Source of the DNA: Cyrtodaria siliqua
Taxonomy: Eukaryota; Mollusca; Bivalvia; Adapedonta; Hiatellidae
Length of the DNA stretch: 64,000 nucleotides
Reading direction: 5' to 3'
Assembly: GCA_037043455.1 (NCBI GenBank)
Contig: JAWPHD010011512.1
Coordinates: forward strand, 19,232-83,231
How positions within the stretch are numbered: the first letter of the stretch is position 1; each line of letters starts with the position of its first letter. Positions 45,246-57,337 of the stretch are shown piece after piece. The translations under genes were made by a program, and so were the position numbers. Under the pieces are notes generated by a model, which had not been told where the DNA came from, did no database searches, and saw only the letters and a list, made by a program, of their open reading frames with translations.

Positions 45246-47055
45246 TACGTATTATAACATAACATAACATAATTTTATTCAGCATTAAACCACAATACAA
45301 TAGTTTATAGCCTACATATAAATCTGCAAATACAAAAGTCTGTCTCTCCCTTTCATGGTGACTTATATCCGTCATCAATATATAATACGTTTTACTTGGA
45401 GGAAAGTAAATATGTATGTTTTATATTAATAACACTTCTCTTTATATATTGGCAATTACAACATATCGTCATAAATTCAAGTTCATTAAATAGCATTAGC
45501 CATAGATGTGTATATCACTCACACTCAAATATATCAAGTTCACCCACTTTTGTGATACATGCATATGTACATTAATTATTTTGAATGCGTTTTTTAAAGG
45601 CATAATATAAATATTTACTTAATTGTTCCAAATTATTTTTAGATTGCTTTGACATAAGAGAGTCTAATTTATTAAGTGTTGGCCATCTGCAGAAATATCT
45701 AGGCAGAAATCTTGTTCTTAGTTCAGAGTAAAACGGCCACACAAGCAGAAAATGGTACTCATTCTCAATAACTCGCATATTGCAAAAAATGCAAACAACC
45801 CTTTCATTGCGTTCAATATTATTATGTCTACCTGTTTCGATAGCAAGTGCATGTGCAAATATTCTAAATTTCGTTAAAGCAATTCGGAATTTAGGAGTAG
45901 TAATTGTACTTAAATACTGTTCATAGTTAAAATTAAATTTAAATCTACTATATGTCAATAGTCTGCTAGAATTATTGATAGATCCAAACCAAGATTGCTT
46001 GTTTGGATCATAAGGGATATCGATCGTTAGTTGATCATGCCAAACATTCGAAAACCCAAGATTTTCTAATTCTCTCTTAAAGTGCCAGGCCCAGTTCATG
46101 CGATTAAACCTGTGATTATTATTGTGTTCGCATTCTTGTTTTATCATGATGTAAGATTTATAAATCAAGGAATCGCGTTTGGTAAGCACTTTAACCCAGT
46201 ATTAAAGCATTCTCAATTTCCTGTATATTTTTAAAGGGTAACGACCGAGCTCACCGTATAAACCTTCTAAATTTGTCGATTTTCTGATACATGAGATGCT
46301 TCTGCAAAATTTATTATGAACAATTTCTACGTTAGGAGCTTCATGGAAACCCCACACTTCACATGCATAATTTAACATAGACCCAACAAGAGAGTCAACT
46401 AATTTACACTTCTCATTGATTGGGATTGTTATTTGATTAAATACATTATATAATTTATGTAATGTGTATGACGCATGCTGAGCTAAATTCTGTTGGGTTC
46501 TTGACCAGTTACCGTTTTTGAAAAAATCCACTCTTAAATATTTAAATGATGAAACTATTTCTAACTGAATTCATTTCAAAACAAATGCAGGATTTGAGGG
46601 TCTGCCATTTTCGAAAATCATATTTTTGTCTTACTTGTGTTAATTTTAAGTCCCCAAACATTATAATAATTTTGCAAGTCATTTAACGTACTCTGTAAAG
46701 ATTCTACCGATTGAGGAAAGATCACTGCATCGTCTGCGTATAATAAAATGAATACCTTTAGTTCGTCTATACTAATTATATCACTACTATCTGTGTTGAT
46801 ACTATTAGATAGATCATTAATGAAAAACATGAACATTATTGAAGACAATGGGTCCCCTTGTTTTAAACCGTTATTTGAAACGAAAAGTTCAGATATAGTA
46901 TTTTTATATTTTATAGAACATTTGACCGAAGAATACATTTTCTGTAGTGTTTTCAACATTCTCGGGCTCACATTTCTTGAGTAAGTTTATGCCACAATAA
47001 ATACCTATTGACGGTGTCAAAAGCTTTTTCGAAGTCTATTATATCACGGACACGT
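45246..47055 (-). pseudogene. 5'-truncated CR1/Jockey-like LINE (RT and C-terminal region)
   Basis: Reading leftward: the coding begins inside the RT with 'DFEKAFDTVNRYLLW' (about 47040-46995), then 'NNGLKQGDPLSSIMF' and the catalytic 'YADDAVIF' (about 46730). A single-base loss near 46618 shifts the frame into 'IFENGRPSNPAF'. Further frame breaks separate 46531-46202 ('WGFHEAPNVEIVHNKF') and 46189-45572, whose end has a CxxC...H zinc-binding-like motif ('VCIFC', 'EYHFL') typical of the C-terminus of these LINEs. The 3' end carries AATAAA and a short (ATGTT)n tail at 45246-45275, as in CR1-like elements. The endonuclease half is missing and the copy is inactive. Confidence 0.85.
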
Positions 47056-47234
47056 TATAACAATTAAAGGGAATTACATATTTTTGTCGTGAAAACGCAA
47101 CGAAACGGGCATACAAGCATTGACGTGAATGTAGTTCTAAGGATCATAGCCCCGCCGCATTTTAACCAATACGACGCCCTAAAGGTATAAATACAATAGT
47201 CTGCACTGTCGTTAACATTAGCAATTTGGTTTTT

Positions 47235-47565
47235 GTATCCAAGTATCATTTTACTGTAAATCTGCGTTCATACAAGCATTCAAATTAACAACTTATTGTT
47301 TGTATCCAAGTATCATTTTACTGTAAACCTGCGCTCATACAAGCATTCAAATTAACAACTTATTGTTTGTATTGAAGTATCATTTTACTTTAAACCTGCG
47401 TTCATACAAGCATTCAAATTAACAACTTGATTTTTGTATCCAAGTATCATTTTACTTTAAACCTGCGCTCATACAAGCATTAAAATTAACAATCTGATTT
47501 TTAAACCTGCGCTCATACAAACACTAAATTTAACAACTTGATGTTTGTATTCCAGTATCATTCTC
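47235..47565 (+). repeat. ~67-bp tandem repeat, five units
   Basis: Units share 'ccaagtatcattttactgta', 'aacctgcgctcatacaagca' and 'ttcaaattaacaactt'. The last unit runs into a Naiad tail. Confidence 0.85.
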
Positions 47566-47740
47566 CGAGGCGTAAGCCCTATTGTCAACCTTTTTTTGTA
47601 TTTGTGACGTCATATGCATTTATTCCCTATTACAATGCCATCATGTTTGTCGTTTTGCGTATTTTTGGGTTTACTGCGTTCTGTGAAAGCTTCATTTACT
47701 GTTCGACTTTTATACTTATATTTACTTTATACCTGCTTGC
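47560..47740 (+). mobile_element. Naiad 3' tail fragment at the end of a tandem repeat
   Basis: It shares 'ccgaggcgtaagccctattg', 'tgtatttgtgacgtcatatg', 'gttttgcgtatttttgggt' and 'ctgtgaaagcttcatttact' with the tail at 270-370 and 768-800. It is joined to the 67-bp repeat on the left. Confidence 0.7.
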
Positions 47741-47939
47741 ATTAACATTAGCAACTAGTTTTTTTTTTATTAATGTATCATTTCAATTGAAACCTGCTTG
47801 CATATAATTAAATAAAGGAAACAAACGATGAAGATTTCAGTTTTTAATGGCAGTAAACTGAAGAATTAGTAATATTCAAAAGATAATTGCTTCTTTGAAC
47901 CTTTGAAATATAATTATATTAATAAAACTGATTTGCAAA

Positions 47940-48030
47940 AAAAAGAGTATGATAATGGACCTTTGGAAACGACCGAGCACGACACATACGAAATATTGCA
48001 TTCTCGGTTTGATTGAGAAAGCCAAGAGTT
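47940..48030 (-). mobile_element. LTR-like end fragment
   Basis: Reverse complement of the last part of the 620-bp repeat ('caatcaaaccgaga', 'tgcaatatttcgtatgtgtc', 'gtttccaaaggtccattat'). Confidence 0.7.
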
Positions 48031-48307
48031 GTAATAAATCAAGATTGCTGTTTGTCCCGTTTATGTCCTTTTTAGGTTTTTTCTCTTTAAGGTCTCTTTA
48101 AGCGTGTGTCTCTTTAAGCGTGTAAACATTGATCATCAATGCATGCATGCCTGGATAACATTCATCAAATTCACGGGATTGTTGCACGGTGAATTGGTGT
48201 CTATTGAAATGTGAAAGGTGCATAGCCCCTACAAACATTATACGAGAAGGTCACGCTATTTTTTGTTGTGTATGAAACACACACGGTAACTTTAATTTTA
48301 TTTTCAG

Positions 48308-48539
48308 TCAGTGAACATGACAGGTTACAGGCATTGTGTTATGAATGATGCTGCACGTGTCGTGCTGATTCCAATACTATTGTTGTCTGGTGTCTACTGT
48401 CAGAATGTCCTTCTGGACAATGATACACCAGAATTCATCGAATCTACCGAGTTTCAGGACATGAACGCACGGATTCAATCTCTTGAGAACAAGGTAGAAT
48501 TGCTAACAGTGGCAATAAAACTACTAGCCGAAACACGAG
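48308..48539 (+). CDS. C1q-domain-containing protein, first coding exon (signal peptide + coiled coil)
   Basis: An acceptor-like 'taattttattttcag' ends at 48307, so an upstream 5' UTR exon is likely. Translation can start at ATG 48317 or, better, at 48341, which gives an ordinary secretion signal ('VVLIPILLLSG', cleavage after 'VYC'). A heptad-like coiled coil follows ('ARIQSLENKVELL'), suited to trimer formation. The exon ends at 48539 with the donor 'cacgag|gtatgt' in phase 1. It joins in frame to the C1q exon at 58158, giving a secreted protein of about 201 (or 209) residues. Such C1q-domain proteins act as soluble pattern-recognition lectins or opsonins in bivalve blood; the ligand cannot be told from the sequence. 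Confidence 0.85.
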
Positions 48540-49426
48540 GTATGTTTTTAAAGGACGTACGTTCCCTTTATCATGTCGAGTTTCAATTTAAAATTGGTCG
48601 TACATAGAATTTGTATGTGCCTGAATGTTTCACATGTAACGAACAGTATGTAATTTTACACCTTTATCTGGTAATGTCTACACTTGAATACTATCATCAA
48701 AACTTGACATTAATGCTTAATGAGCAATATACATACACACAGATGTGTAAAGTGTTTAGCATAAAATTAGCTGTATCTGAGGAATATTAAATAATCTAGA
48801 CAAAAGCTGCACCCTTTGGACATTGTTTTATACATTATATACATTATATACATTAAAACCAAAAGGATTTTAAATTCGAACCAAAAATGTCAGAGAAAGG
48901 ATATCACAAATCAAGTAGGTATCATTACTGAAAACGTGCAGAACTGTCTAATAGCAGTGGATAATACTGAATGTCGGATGTAATTGTATACCTTTTTAGA
49001 CGGACCCTTTGAATTTTTGCGGTTCTATCTATCATTTTTCGTTCAAATTAAAAACGAGTTTTGGTTTTAAGTTGTTTACAAGTGTCTCTATCCAGCGATA
49101 TTTAAGACATGAAATATTTCCAGCGGGTTTATATTGTCCCAGATCAATAGCTTGTTTTATTTCTTAACTTACATGGAGTTTTATGTATCATGAAACACAT
49201 TTTGTCGAGAGATTGCACAAAATCCAAACACATTCTCACAACTAACATTTTATGTCTTTCCCTCAACATCAAACGGGAAGAATATACAGTTTCATCCTAT
49301 TTAAATGTTTGTTGGAATGTAGCATCGCTTAAAATAACGCATTTCATTCCGTTGTTGTTTTGCATCTGACGTTTAAAATAAGGTCTCAACGGTTAACGTG
49401 TTTTCTGGCGTTTAAAATGACGTCTT

Positions 49427-50378
49427 AACGGTTGACGTACATCACGGTGGGGAATCAAAGGCAACACCATAACGCTATGTTATGCGTTAAAATTGTCACC
49501 GTGCATTTTCCGTTATGGTGCCCAGCGCAGAAATTGTCGTCAAAAGGTGAGTGTGAAATTGTGTTGTTTTTTATCAAGACGTTTTATGTCAAATTCCCCA
49601 AAATCGGGAATGTCATTCCGGACAAATATGTCCAACCTTTATTTTGAAAGCAAAATAATTGACAAAATGCCAAAATCTAATCGTGTAGAGCGTTTGGACT
49701 TTGCAAGAGTTCATTGTTGATTTGTCAAAATCAGAATTTTGTGACCATTCTTCAACGATCTGCGGGTTTACGCTAATATTTGACCTTCATACAACTGTGT
49801 AATGGACAGTGGATGCTCTGGTACAAAAAACTGAATATTATATGCCGTATAAAATGCTATAAATCCATTTTTTTGAAACGTCGTGGTGCCCAGGTCGAGA
49901 CTATGGTGCCCAGGTCGCGACATGATGCCGAGTGCAAGTAACTTTTAAAGAAAAAAAAAACGGCCACATTTAATAAAATATACACAGGTATCCACTAAAT
50001 AAATATTTGAATTGACTTGACCTGTGTTAAAATGTGTTTGTGGGGAAACTTAATTCAACTTCAAACTGCTAAATTATCCAATTAGTCCATCCCTTCATAA
50101 TCCCTGCTTTTTGTTTCGAACTCTGTTCATGTTCTCATTAATTATCCACCAAATAGTCTCTATAGGTCATAACTATTTGTCCGGAATGACATTCCCTGAT
50201 TTTGGGGAATTGGACATAAAACGTCTTGATAAAAAAAAATAAAAAAATTCACACTCACCTTTTGACGACAATTTCTGCGCTGGGCACCGTAACGGAAAAT
50301 GCACGGTGACAATTTTAACGCATAACAATAGCGTTATGGTGCCTTTGATTCCCCAGCGTGTACATGGCGTCAGCGATT
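49427..50378. mobile_element. Foldback/MITE with ~200-bp inverted arms
   Basis: 'ggggaatcaaaggc', 'gcgttaaaattgtcaccgtg', 'gcgcagaaattgtcgtcaaa', 'tcaagacgttttatgtc' and 'gaatgtcattccggacaaat' on the left (49452-49632) are mirrored on the right (50176-50358). The centre includes 'ggtgcccaggtcg' twice (49887 and 49909). Target duplication was not resolved. No transposase. Confidence 0.8.
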
Positions 50379-51829
50379 TATATAGTTTTTTTAACCGAGA
50401 GATCCAAGATCTAAATGCCTCGGAGTAGTCTCCCCTTGGTATACCTGCAAGACTGATAAATGGCACTACCAAGTGCATAACATTTTCTTTAATCTGGGAA
50501 ACAGAAAGAAGTCACATGAACTTTAATCCGAAGAATAGGCTGGATGCTCTAACACACTGACTCTCTCTCTTTGTGCAAACAGTCGAGAACTTCATGGTGC
50601 ATTGTCATGCCATAGATGTACTCCCCGCAAACCTCTGTTCCGACGCTTCATTTGATAGAATTTCTTTAATCTATGAAGTACAATCTTTTTGTAAAATCTA
50701 CCTTTAACTGTCTTGCCACTTGTACCATAGGACCACTTGAATTAACGAATATGCTGTATAAAACGTTTTGGCACTTTGAAGTTTTTCAAGTCCTAAGCGT
50801 TTCTACCCAACCTCATTTTATATTTTCGCTATGGTGTTCATGAAACTTGGTACACAGTATCAGTATGATGTCTTGTAGTGCTTATTGGCATGACGTTGCG
50901 GTTGAATGATTTTCGGCCGAATTACAGTTTTTGGTTGTGTTTTTATCAGGTTTAAAGGGCTTCCTACATTTTTCTTCCGATTTGCATGAAACTTGTTAGG
51001 AAGTATCCGTACAATATAATGTCTAGTAGCGATTATTGTTAGTTGTACAGAAGTGTTGTGACCAAGTGTTCGCGCCACCAAATATATGTTTATTTTTATT
51101 TCACTTGATAATAATTATGTGCACTTTTTCGTTCCACTAACCTTCATTATTCTTGAATGCAACTTTCAGTTTATTATGTTAACACATTTATCTAGACAGT
51201 GCTTTACTGGGTAATAAATACAAACTACGAATTAAAGTTTACATTGATCCATATCCGATTATATAATTCTTGTGTGAATTCACTAATTCACTTATATATC
51301 AAGTATATTATTGTTCAAAGGTAGCATAGTCTAGTTAAATGTGATTATCACATTTAACTGAAAGTTGAATATAAAACAATGCAAGATTGTTTGAGTTCTA
51401 ATGTTTTTTTTTTCATTTTTAAATGCAATCTCAGTGGGATTAGAAAAAGGGGACATAATTCTTAATGTCAGTGACATAGCATCCTACTTCGGTTATCTAT
51501 CAGTCAGCCTGTTATGGTAGCAATCATAGGAGTTGTCATAGTTATTTACGATGCCGCTATACAGGCACTGCCAGAGCTGAGAGAATTCAATTCGGATTAA
51601 AGCTTCGAACTAGATAGATGAACATGGAGTTTGTTATTACACGATCCCAGAATGGTTGCAAATAACTAGATTAATAGTTAAAATGTAGAAAATCTAGTAT
51701 ATAATTACGCCTAACTATGAGTGTTACACAGGGCATTCTGGTTAAATTAATTTTGGCGGATTTACAGGACGTTGAAGTTTTGTAAAGCGTTCACATAAAA
51801 TGTACTATTTTTGTCTCGCCTTTTCAAAG
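50379..51829. other. Non-coding intronic DNA
   Basis: No repeat or coding feature that I can assign. Confidence 0.5.
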
Positions 51830-53010
51830 AAAAAAAGAGACAAAGGTGTTGTTTTTCCGGCGGCGGCGGCGTCAACATTCAAGTTTTACGTTTTGTTCAT
51901 TTTCTCAAAAACTATACACTAGACCTTTCAAACTGTTTATAGTTGTATCTTGGGTGGTACATCCCTATGTGACAAAGCAAATATGGAAGTGACCTTGACC
52001 CTCTAAGTAAAGGGCAGATAACAATAATTTTTAGGTTCAACTTTTTGTTTAGGTCACTTTTTCACAAACTGTATGCACTAGACCTTTAAAACTTTGCTTA
52101 TAGTTGTATCTTGAGTTGTACATCGCAACGTGACAAAGCAAATGTGGAAATGACCTTGATCCTCCAAGCAAAAGGCCAAAAACTTAATAATTACCTTACT
52201 TTTGCGTTGAGGTCAATTTCGCGCCAACAGTAAGCACTACACCTTTCAAACTTGGTTTGTAGTTGTATCTAGTGTGGTACATCGCAACGTGACAAAGCAG
52301 CTGTGGATTTAACCTTCACTCTCCAAGCACAAGGCAGATAACCTTATAATTGTTGCCTTCAACTTTGGCGTTTAGGTCACTTTTTCACAAACTGTATGAG
52401 CGGGGCGTCCGTGGCCGAGTGGTTAACGTCTCTGAGTTGAAATCACTTTTCCCTCACCGCTGTAGGTTCGATCCCTCAGGGGCCTAGGAATCTTTATGTG
52501 AGGAAGCTATCCAGCTGGCTGGCGGAACGTCGGTGGTTCTACCCAGGTGCCCGCCCGTGCACGAAAATTGCCCGGAGGGGCACCTGGTGTCTTCCTCCAC
52601 CAATGGAAGCTGGAAAGTCGCCATATGACCTTAGCTGTTTGTGCGACTATAAAATCCAATTCAATCAATCATAAACTGTATGCACTAAGACCTTTCAAAC
52701 TTTGCTTATAGTTGTATCTTGAGTTGTACACTGCAACGTAACAAAGCAAATGTGGTCGGACCTTCACACTCCAAGCAAGAGGCAGTTAATTTAATCATGT
52801 TTACCTTCAACTTTTGTGTTTAGGTCACTTTATCACAAACATTATGCATTATACCTTTCAAACTTTGCTTATAGTTGTTTCTTGGATAGTACATCACAAC
52901 GTATCAAAAAGCAAATGTGGATGTGACCTTCACCATCCGAGCAAAGGGCAGATAACTTTAATTGTTACATTTACATCACTTTCGCATGAACTATAAGTAT
53001 GCACTAGATG
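51830..53010 (+). repeat. ~150-bp tandem repeat, inverted relative to 28.6 kb
   Basis: It starts with 'tcgccttttcaaagaaaaaa' and 'tttttccggcggcggcggcg', then six or so units with 'ctttttcacaaactgtatgc', 'actagacctttcaaactt', 'tatagttgtatcttg.gt', 'acatcgcaacgtgacaaagc' and 'tgaccttgaccctcc'. One unit is interrupted by a SINE at 52399. Confidence 0.85.
52399..52672 (+). mobile_element. tRNA-derived SINE with perfect 10-bp target duplication
   Basis: The tRNA-like head has an A box in 'gtggccgagtggttaacg' and a B box in 'taggttcgatccctc'. The body includes 'ggcggaacgtcggtggttct' and 'cccggaggggcacctgg'. The end is 'ttcaatcaatcat'. Direct repeats 'aaactgtatg' at 52389-52398 and 52673-52682 restore one repeat unit. 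The head resembles a Leu/Ser-type tRNA. Confidence 0.88.
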
Positions 53011-53149
53011 TTTTAAACCTAATTTATAGCTTAATCTTTGGAAGACAAAATATTCTGTTTTGACATAGTTGTGTCTTGCGTAGTGTATATTTTTGGACGC
53101 ATGAATTTCATCTATGACGTTGTCCTACTTTTTGGAGCTGATGATTTTC

Positions 53150-53620
53150 AGCTCGACTTTCGAAGAATAAGAGAGTTTATGTAATCACCCCGGCGTCAAA
53201 ATTCACATACAACTGTGCGTGTAAGCAGTGTTTACAGGTATATATATCTTACATTTCTTGTCCTAGCACAACCAAATGTTGGTTCCTGTAACCCCTGAGC
53301 TCCCATGGAACCAAAATTCTGATAGCCCTTAAAATGTGTCTATTTCACATCAAGTTTTGCGTGTAAGCTGTGTTTACAGGTCTATATCTCTTTCATTTCT
53401 TGTACTTAGCTCAACTAAATTTGGGAATTGGTTTCCTTATAGGATCTTGTAAAGGGTTGCATAAGTAATTTTGTCTTCTGCAAATTCTGGGCTCCCATGG
53501 AACCCAAATGTTGATGGCCCGTATAATGTGCAATGAAGGTAGATCAAGGTTTGCGTGTAAGCTGTTGTATATATCTATAATTTTGGTTGGGATTTCTTAT
53601 AACATTATGCATCTTATTCA
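53150..53620 (+). repeat. Repeat with 'agctcgact..cgaagaataagaga', also at 63.66 kb
   Basis: It shares 'gaataagagag.ttatgtaat', 'caccccggcgtca', 'gtgtaagc.gtgtttacaggt' and 'gctcccatggaacc' with 63658-64000. Two to three internal ~170-bp units are present. Confidence 0.8.
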
Positions 53621-53629
53621 TACTTCATC

Positions 53630-53870
53630 CATGTTTTTGTTTACATATTTCTCTTGTGCTATGTTACCACCCCGCCTTCCATCTCCCCCATGACTCCAAC
53701 CCTGATTTGACACCCACCCCCACTCGAAATTAGTGTTGTTGTTTTTTACATATTTCTGTGTTGTTTGGTTAATTCTTACACATATCGCTACATTGCCCCA
53801 CCTCTCCTTTTTTTTTTACATATTTCTCTGTTGTTTTGGTCATTTGTTACACATAATATAGCTATGTTGT
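53630..53870 (+). repeat. C-rich repeat, reverse complement of the 29-kb family
   Basis: 'tttacatatttctgtgttgt', 'ttggttaattcttacacata' and 'gctacattgccccacctc' match the units at 28.9-29.8 kb read in the other direction. Confidence 0.8.
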
Positions 53871-54151
53871 TTTAGCCTTGTTTTCTGATGGTATATACTG
53901 GCGATATAATTTCTGAGATATCGAATAGTCGAGCTGCTCTGTTTTCCGACAGCTCTTGTTTTTAATAGAATGGCATTTTGTTTTTAAACAAAAGCACTTA
54001 AATGTCATCTCAGCAAACTGCAAACTCCATTGTTTTAGTTGCTAAAATGTTTACAAACTTTCATTTAAGCATCATTGACCTTTTTTTAAAGCCCCCGTTA
54101 GGCGATACATGTGAATCCGCGGATTTGTTGTTTTGGTAAAAGGTATGACAG

Positions 54152-54379
54152 TTTGTTAGTATGGTGTTTTACGTCATTTTCAACAAATGAAGGTTATATA
54201 TGACGGTATACTGCTTGTGTTTTTTCCTGGGTATAACCAGTACTGTACACCTCCCGCCATCCGTAAGAATCGACACTTCATCACAAGTCGAGCTCCAAGT
54301 GGGATTCGAGCCCGCAGTGGTGAGTGGCAAAGGTTTACAACGCAACGTCGTTAACTATTCGGCCACGGAGATGCTATAG
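54152..54379 (-). mobile_element. tRNA-derived SINE, second family
   Basis: On the minus strand the head is 'catctccgtggccgaatagt' with a B box 'gggctcgaatcccac'. The body contains 'cttacggatggcgggaggtg', and the end is 'aaaatgacgtaaaacacc'. Near-identical 12-mers 'aaggtatgacag' (54140-54151) and 'aaggtgtgacag' (54380-54391) are the likely target duplication. Confidence 0.78.
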
Positions 54380-55393
54380 AAGGTGTGACAGATTCATGGT
54401 GCTTGTTGCACATTTAATAAAGTTAGTGTTCTGTCACGATGTTTTTGGAATATATTTATGTTACGGAATATGTTTTAACCAACATCTAAGTTGAAGAGCG
54501 GGACAGTTCTGGTAAAATGCAGGACAGATTTATGGTACTTGACAGATATGGTTGTGTAAGGATGATGATCATTTGTGCCAGGTTTTCAGTTTTCCGTCAT
54601 TTCATTGTCATTTCATTTTTGAAATATGATTGATCATCCAAAATATTAACCAAAAATCTCATTACGTGGTCCGAGTACTAACTTTATACCACATGCAACC
54701 CCTTCTCCAAGAAGCGAAAACGGGATTGGCTGAGGTATGAAATAAAACCTTTATTTCCGCTTAAAAAGTTTGATTATTTTAAAAATTAAAACATTTAATA
54801 GATAATTATAAAGTTATGCATTTTTCAGTAAAGAAATGTTTTTAAACATGTTTTATTGGCGAAGTATCCGTTATAAAATCCTGCTGATATAAGCTTTCCC
54901 ATTGCTTAAAGGAATTAAAAGACGGGATCACGCAAGTGGAAAGGGGATAATGCTGGTAAAATGTATGACATGTTTATGATGCTTGTCACATATTGTGGTG
55001 TAGTGATGAGGAACATGTTTGTAGTTTCAAAGCTTTCTGACGATTTGATTTTGGAATATGACTACATTCACTAAAAAAACAAATAGAAAATCGGGGATAA
55101 TTCTGACAAAATGTATTACAAAATTAAGGTGCCTATATGGGTGTGTTATGATTATGCATATTATGATTATGCATATGTAAGCTAATTTTAAAAGCTTTTG
55201 ATAATTTGTTTTTTTATGTTTTTAATATGACTGTACAATCAACATTTTAACTGAAACATTAAGTAAAAATGGGAATAATTCAAGTACAATGGAGGACAGA
55301 GGTTCTGGTCATATAACAGTGTTTTTTTATGAGAATTGAGGAAAAACAAAAACTTTAACCAAAAACATTAACCCAAAAGTCAAAACGCGTATA

Positions 55394-55424
55394 CGGACGG
55401 ACGGACGGACGGACGGACGGATTG
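55394..55424. repeat. (GGAC)n microsatellite
   Basis: About seven 'ggac' units, with 'agacggaaatcgcc' after them. Similar to the end of the 31.8-kb repeat. Confidence 0.9.
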
Positions 55425-56229
55425 ACGGATAGACGGAAATCGCCAAATTGTTAGGCTGGATTTGCTACGCAATCCGGCTAAAAAAAATCATATATTTTCA
55501 GTTTAGAAATATCTATGCGTCTCAGTCCTTTATTGAAATAATAACGAGACAGTAGTTCATAATGACAATTGAGGACATTATTAGCTTAAACAATATCTAG
55601 CCAACTTCATTTGTACGTCGAAGACGACCTTTGTTTTAAGCGTTGTTGGTTGGCATTTACAGTTGATTGTTATTGATGCTGCAACTGTTTGCAATGACAC
55701 TAACTGGCACGTGTCATTAGAATAAATGAAATTGAAATGTATTGTATTACCATACCATTATGTCATCATAGCGAATTTTGAAGGTTAAAGAAAGATAAAA
55801 ATATCGGTCAGGGAAAGCAACATTCAAGGACGACAGTCAACCACAAAACACAAAAACAAACACGCAATGCAAACGACATTACAAACACAATAGGGTTGAC
55901 AATAGGGCTACCGCCTGCCTTGGAACGGTCAGTGGCAACAAAGACCACTGGGAGTTTAAACCGGTTCTACGGTGCACCAAACCTCACACTTACCCTACTG
56001 TCATCCCATTAAAACGGGACAGTGTAAATAAAGAAATTCCCGCCATGATCTAATCTCTAACCAACAAGGCAGCATCAATAGGCAATATAAGTAAAACACA
56101 AATATGCTCGTGTAAATATAATACAAAAGAAACAATAGCCTAGAAAGCCACAATGAAGGTACTCAATGACTTGGCAGAAGCCAGAGCAACAAGAGAATAA
56201 ACCATTAAGTGCACGACAGGAAAGATCAT

Positions 56230-56299
56230 AGAAAAACATCAAACGCCACCGTCCCAATGGGCATTAGGTAGGCGTCATCATAGGGTCCACAGCCTCTCC
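56230..56299 (-). promoter_or_regulatory. SECIS-like RNA hairpin in Naiad 3' UTR (copy 3)
   Basis: Same 70-nt fold as at 33531-33600. Helix I differs at a paired position: C-G in the 33-kb copy is G-U here (GGAGAGGC with GUUUUUCU), keeping all eight pairs. The bulge reads AAU instead of AAA; helix II and the quartet strands are unchanged. Confidence 0.7.
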
Positions 56300-56530
56300 G
56301 ATCATCTTACAATTAAAGAGGAAAGCATAGTGGCGAACTGTAAAAGGGTCCACCACCAAGCATGCAGTACGTTGCAAAATGATAGGGTCATAACCTCTTT
56401 TGATAAACTTTGTAACAAGTTTAACAAAGATAGTATGAAAGTGATCATGACCAAGTATCTTACGAAGTTTATAAATCACATCACCATAGAAGTCAGGTTG
56501 TGATAGCCCTTGTCGCAGAAGAGTCCTTAA

Positions 56531-57337
56531 AGTTACAGACGCCCTATATCAATCGATTTCTTCTTTGTAGGCGTGTCTTTATTGGTAACTTCATGTTCAT
56601 CAGCTCATGTCGAAATCGGGTATTTAAGCGAGCAAATATAGCGCATGAAATCATTTACTGTATATACATCGACCAGTGCACATCGTACCTTTACACAGGT
56701 AACAGTAATTTTTACCGAAAAAGAAAAGCTTCTTTCGGGGCTCGAACACACGACCTTCTGATTTCAAGTCCTGTGCTCTATCCACTCAACTACAATGCTA
56801 CTTGAGAAAATAGTATACTAACTACCATATATTATGAGGCAAAATAACTTAACATGGTTCAATAAATATGCAGTCCATATTGTCGCACGTGTAAATTAAC
56901 ATTGCCTGGTGTAATACTGTATGTTATCAATATGAAACTAATACTTCGTCTCAAATCAACCATATATCGACTTGTTATTAGCGCTTGATGAGGTTTATGC
57001 GCGCTCTTGCTATTACGTAATACCTATTTAGTGTTTTAAAAATGCTAGAAAATACCAATAAATAGCAGTGATCTAGAGGTTCAGCGTACATCTTTCAAAT
57101 CTTACAAGTGCAAGACTGTGGTTCAAATCCCGTTCGGGCAACTATTTTTTATCACATATATTCTGGAGCCGTATATTTATCGATGTTACCTGTATGGAGG
57201 CTAAATAAAATGTGAACTTTCACGTATCGATTTCTCCTTATATACCGACTTTTGGGGTTTTCGTCGATTGGAAACTACTTCACACGTGACTCATTCATAT
57301 TCATGAGTTATTACCAGTTAAAATAGGGACTGTAGAG
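56531..57337. mobile_element. Insertion in the Naiad copy with TTAA-type duplication and two tRNA-like segments
   Basis: The uninterrupted site in the 33-kb copy is 'agtccttaaattaca'. Here it reads 'agtccttaaa' ... 'agctttaaattac', so TTAA (or TTAAA) is duplicated. Weakly inverted ends ('acagacgccctat' and the reverse of 'atagggactgta') suggest a TTAA-targeting MITE. Inside, tRNA-like segments occur on the minus strand (56731-56803, 'gttgagtggatagagcac', 'tgttcgagcccc') and on the plus strand (57068-57143, 'gtggttcaaatcccg'). Both have poor stems, so they are tRNA-derived relics, not tRNA genes. Confidence 0.5.
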
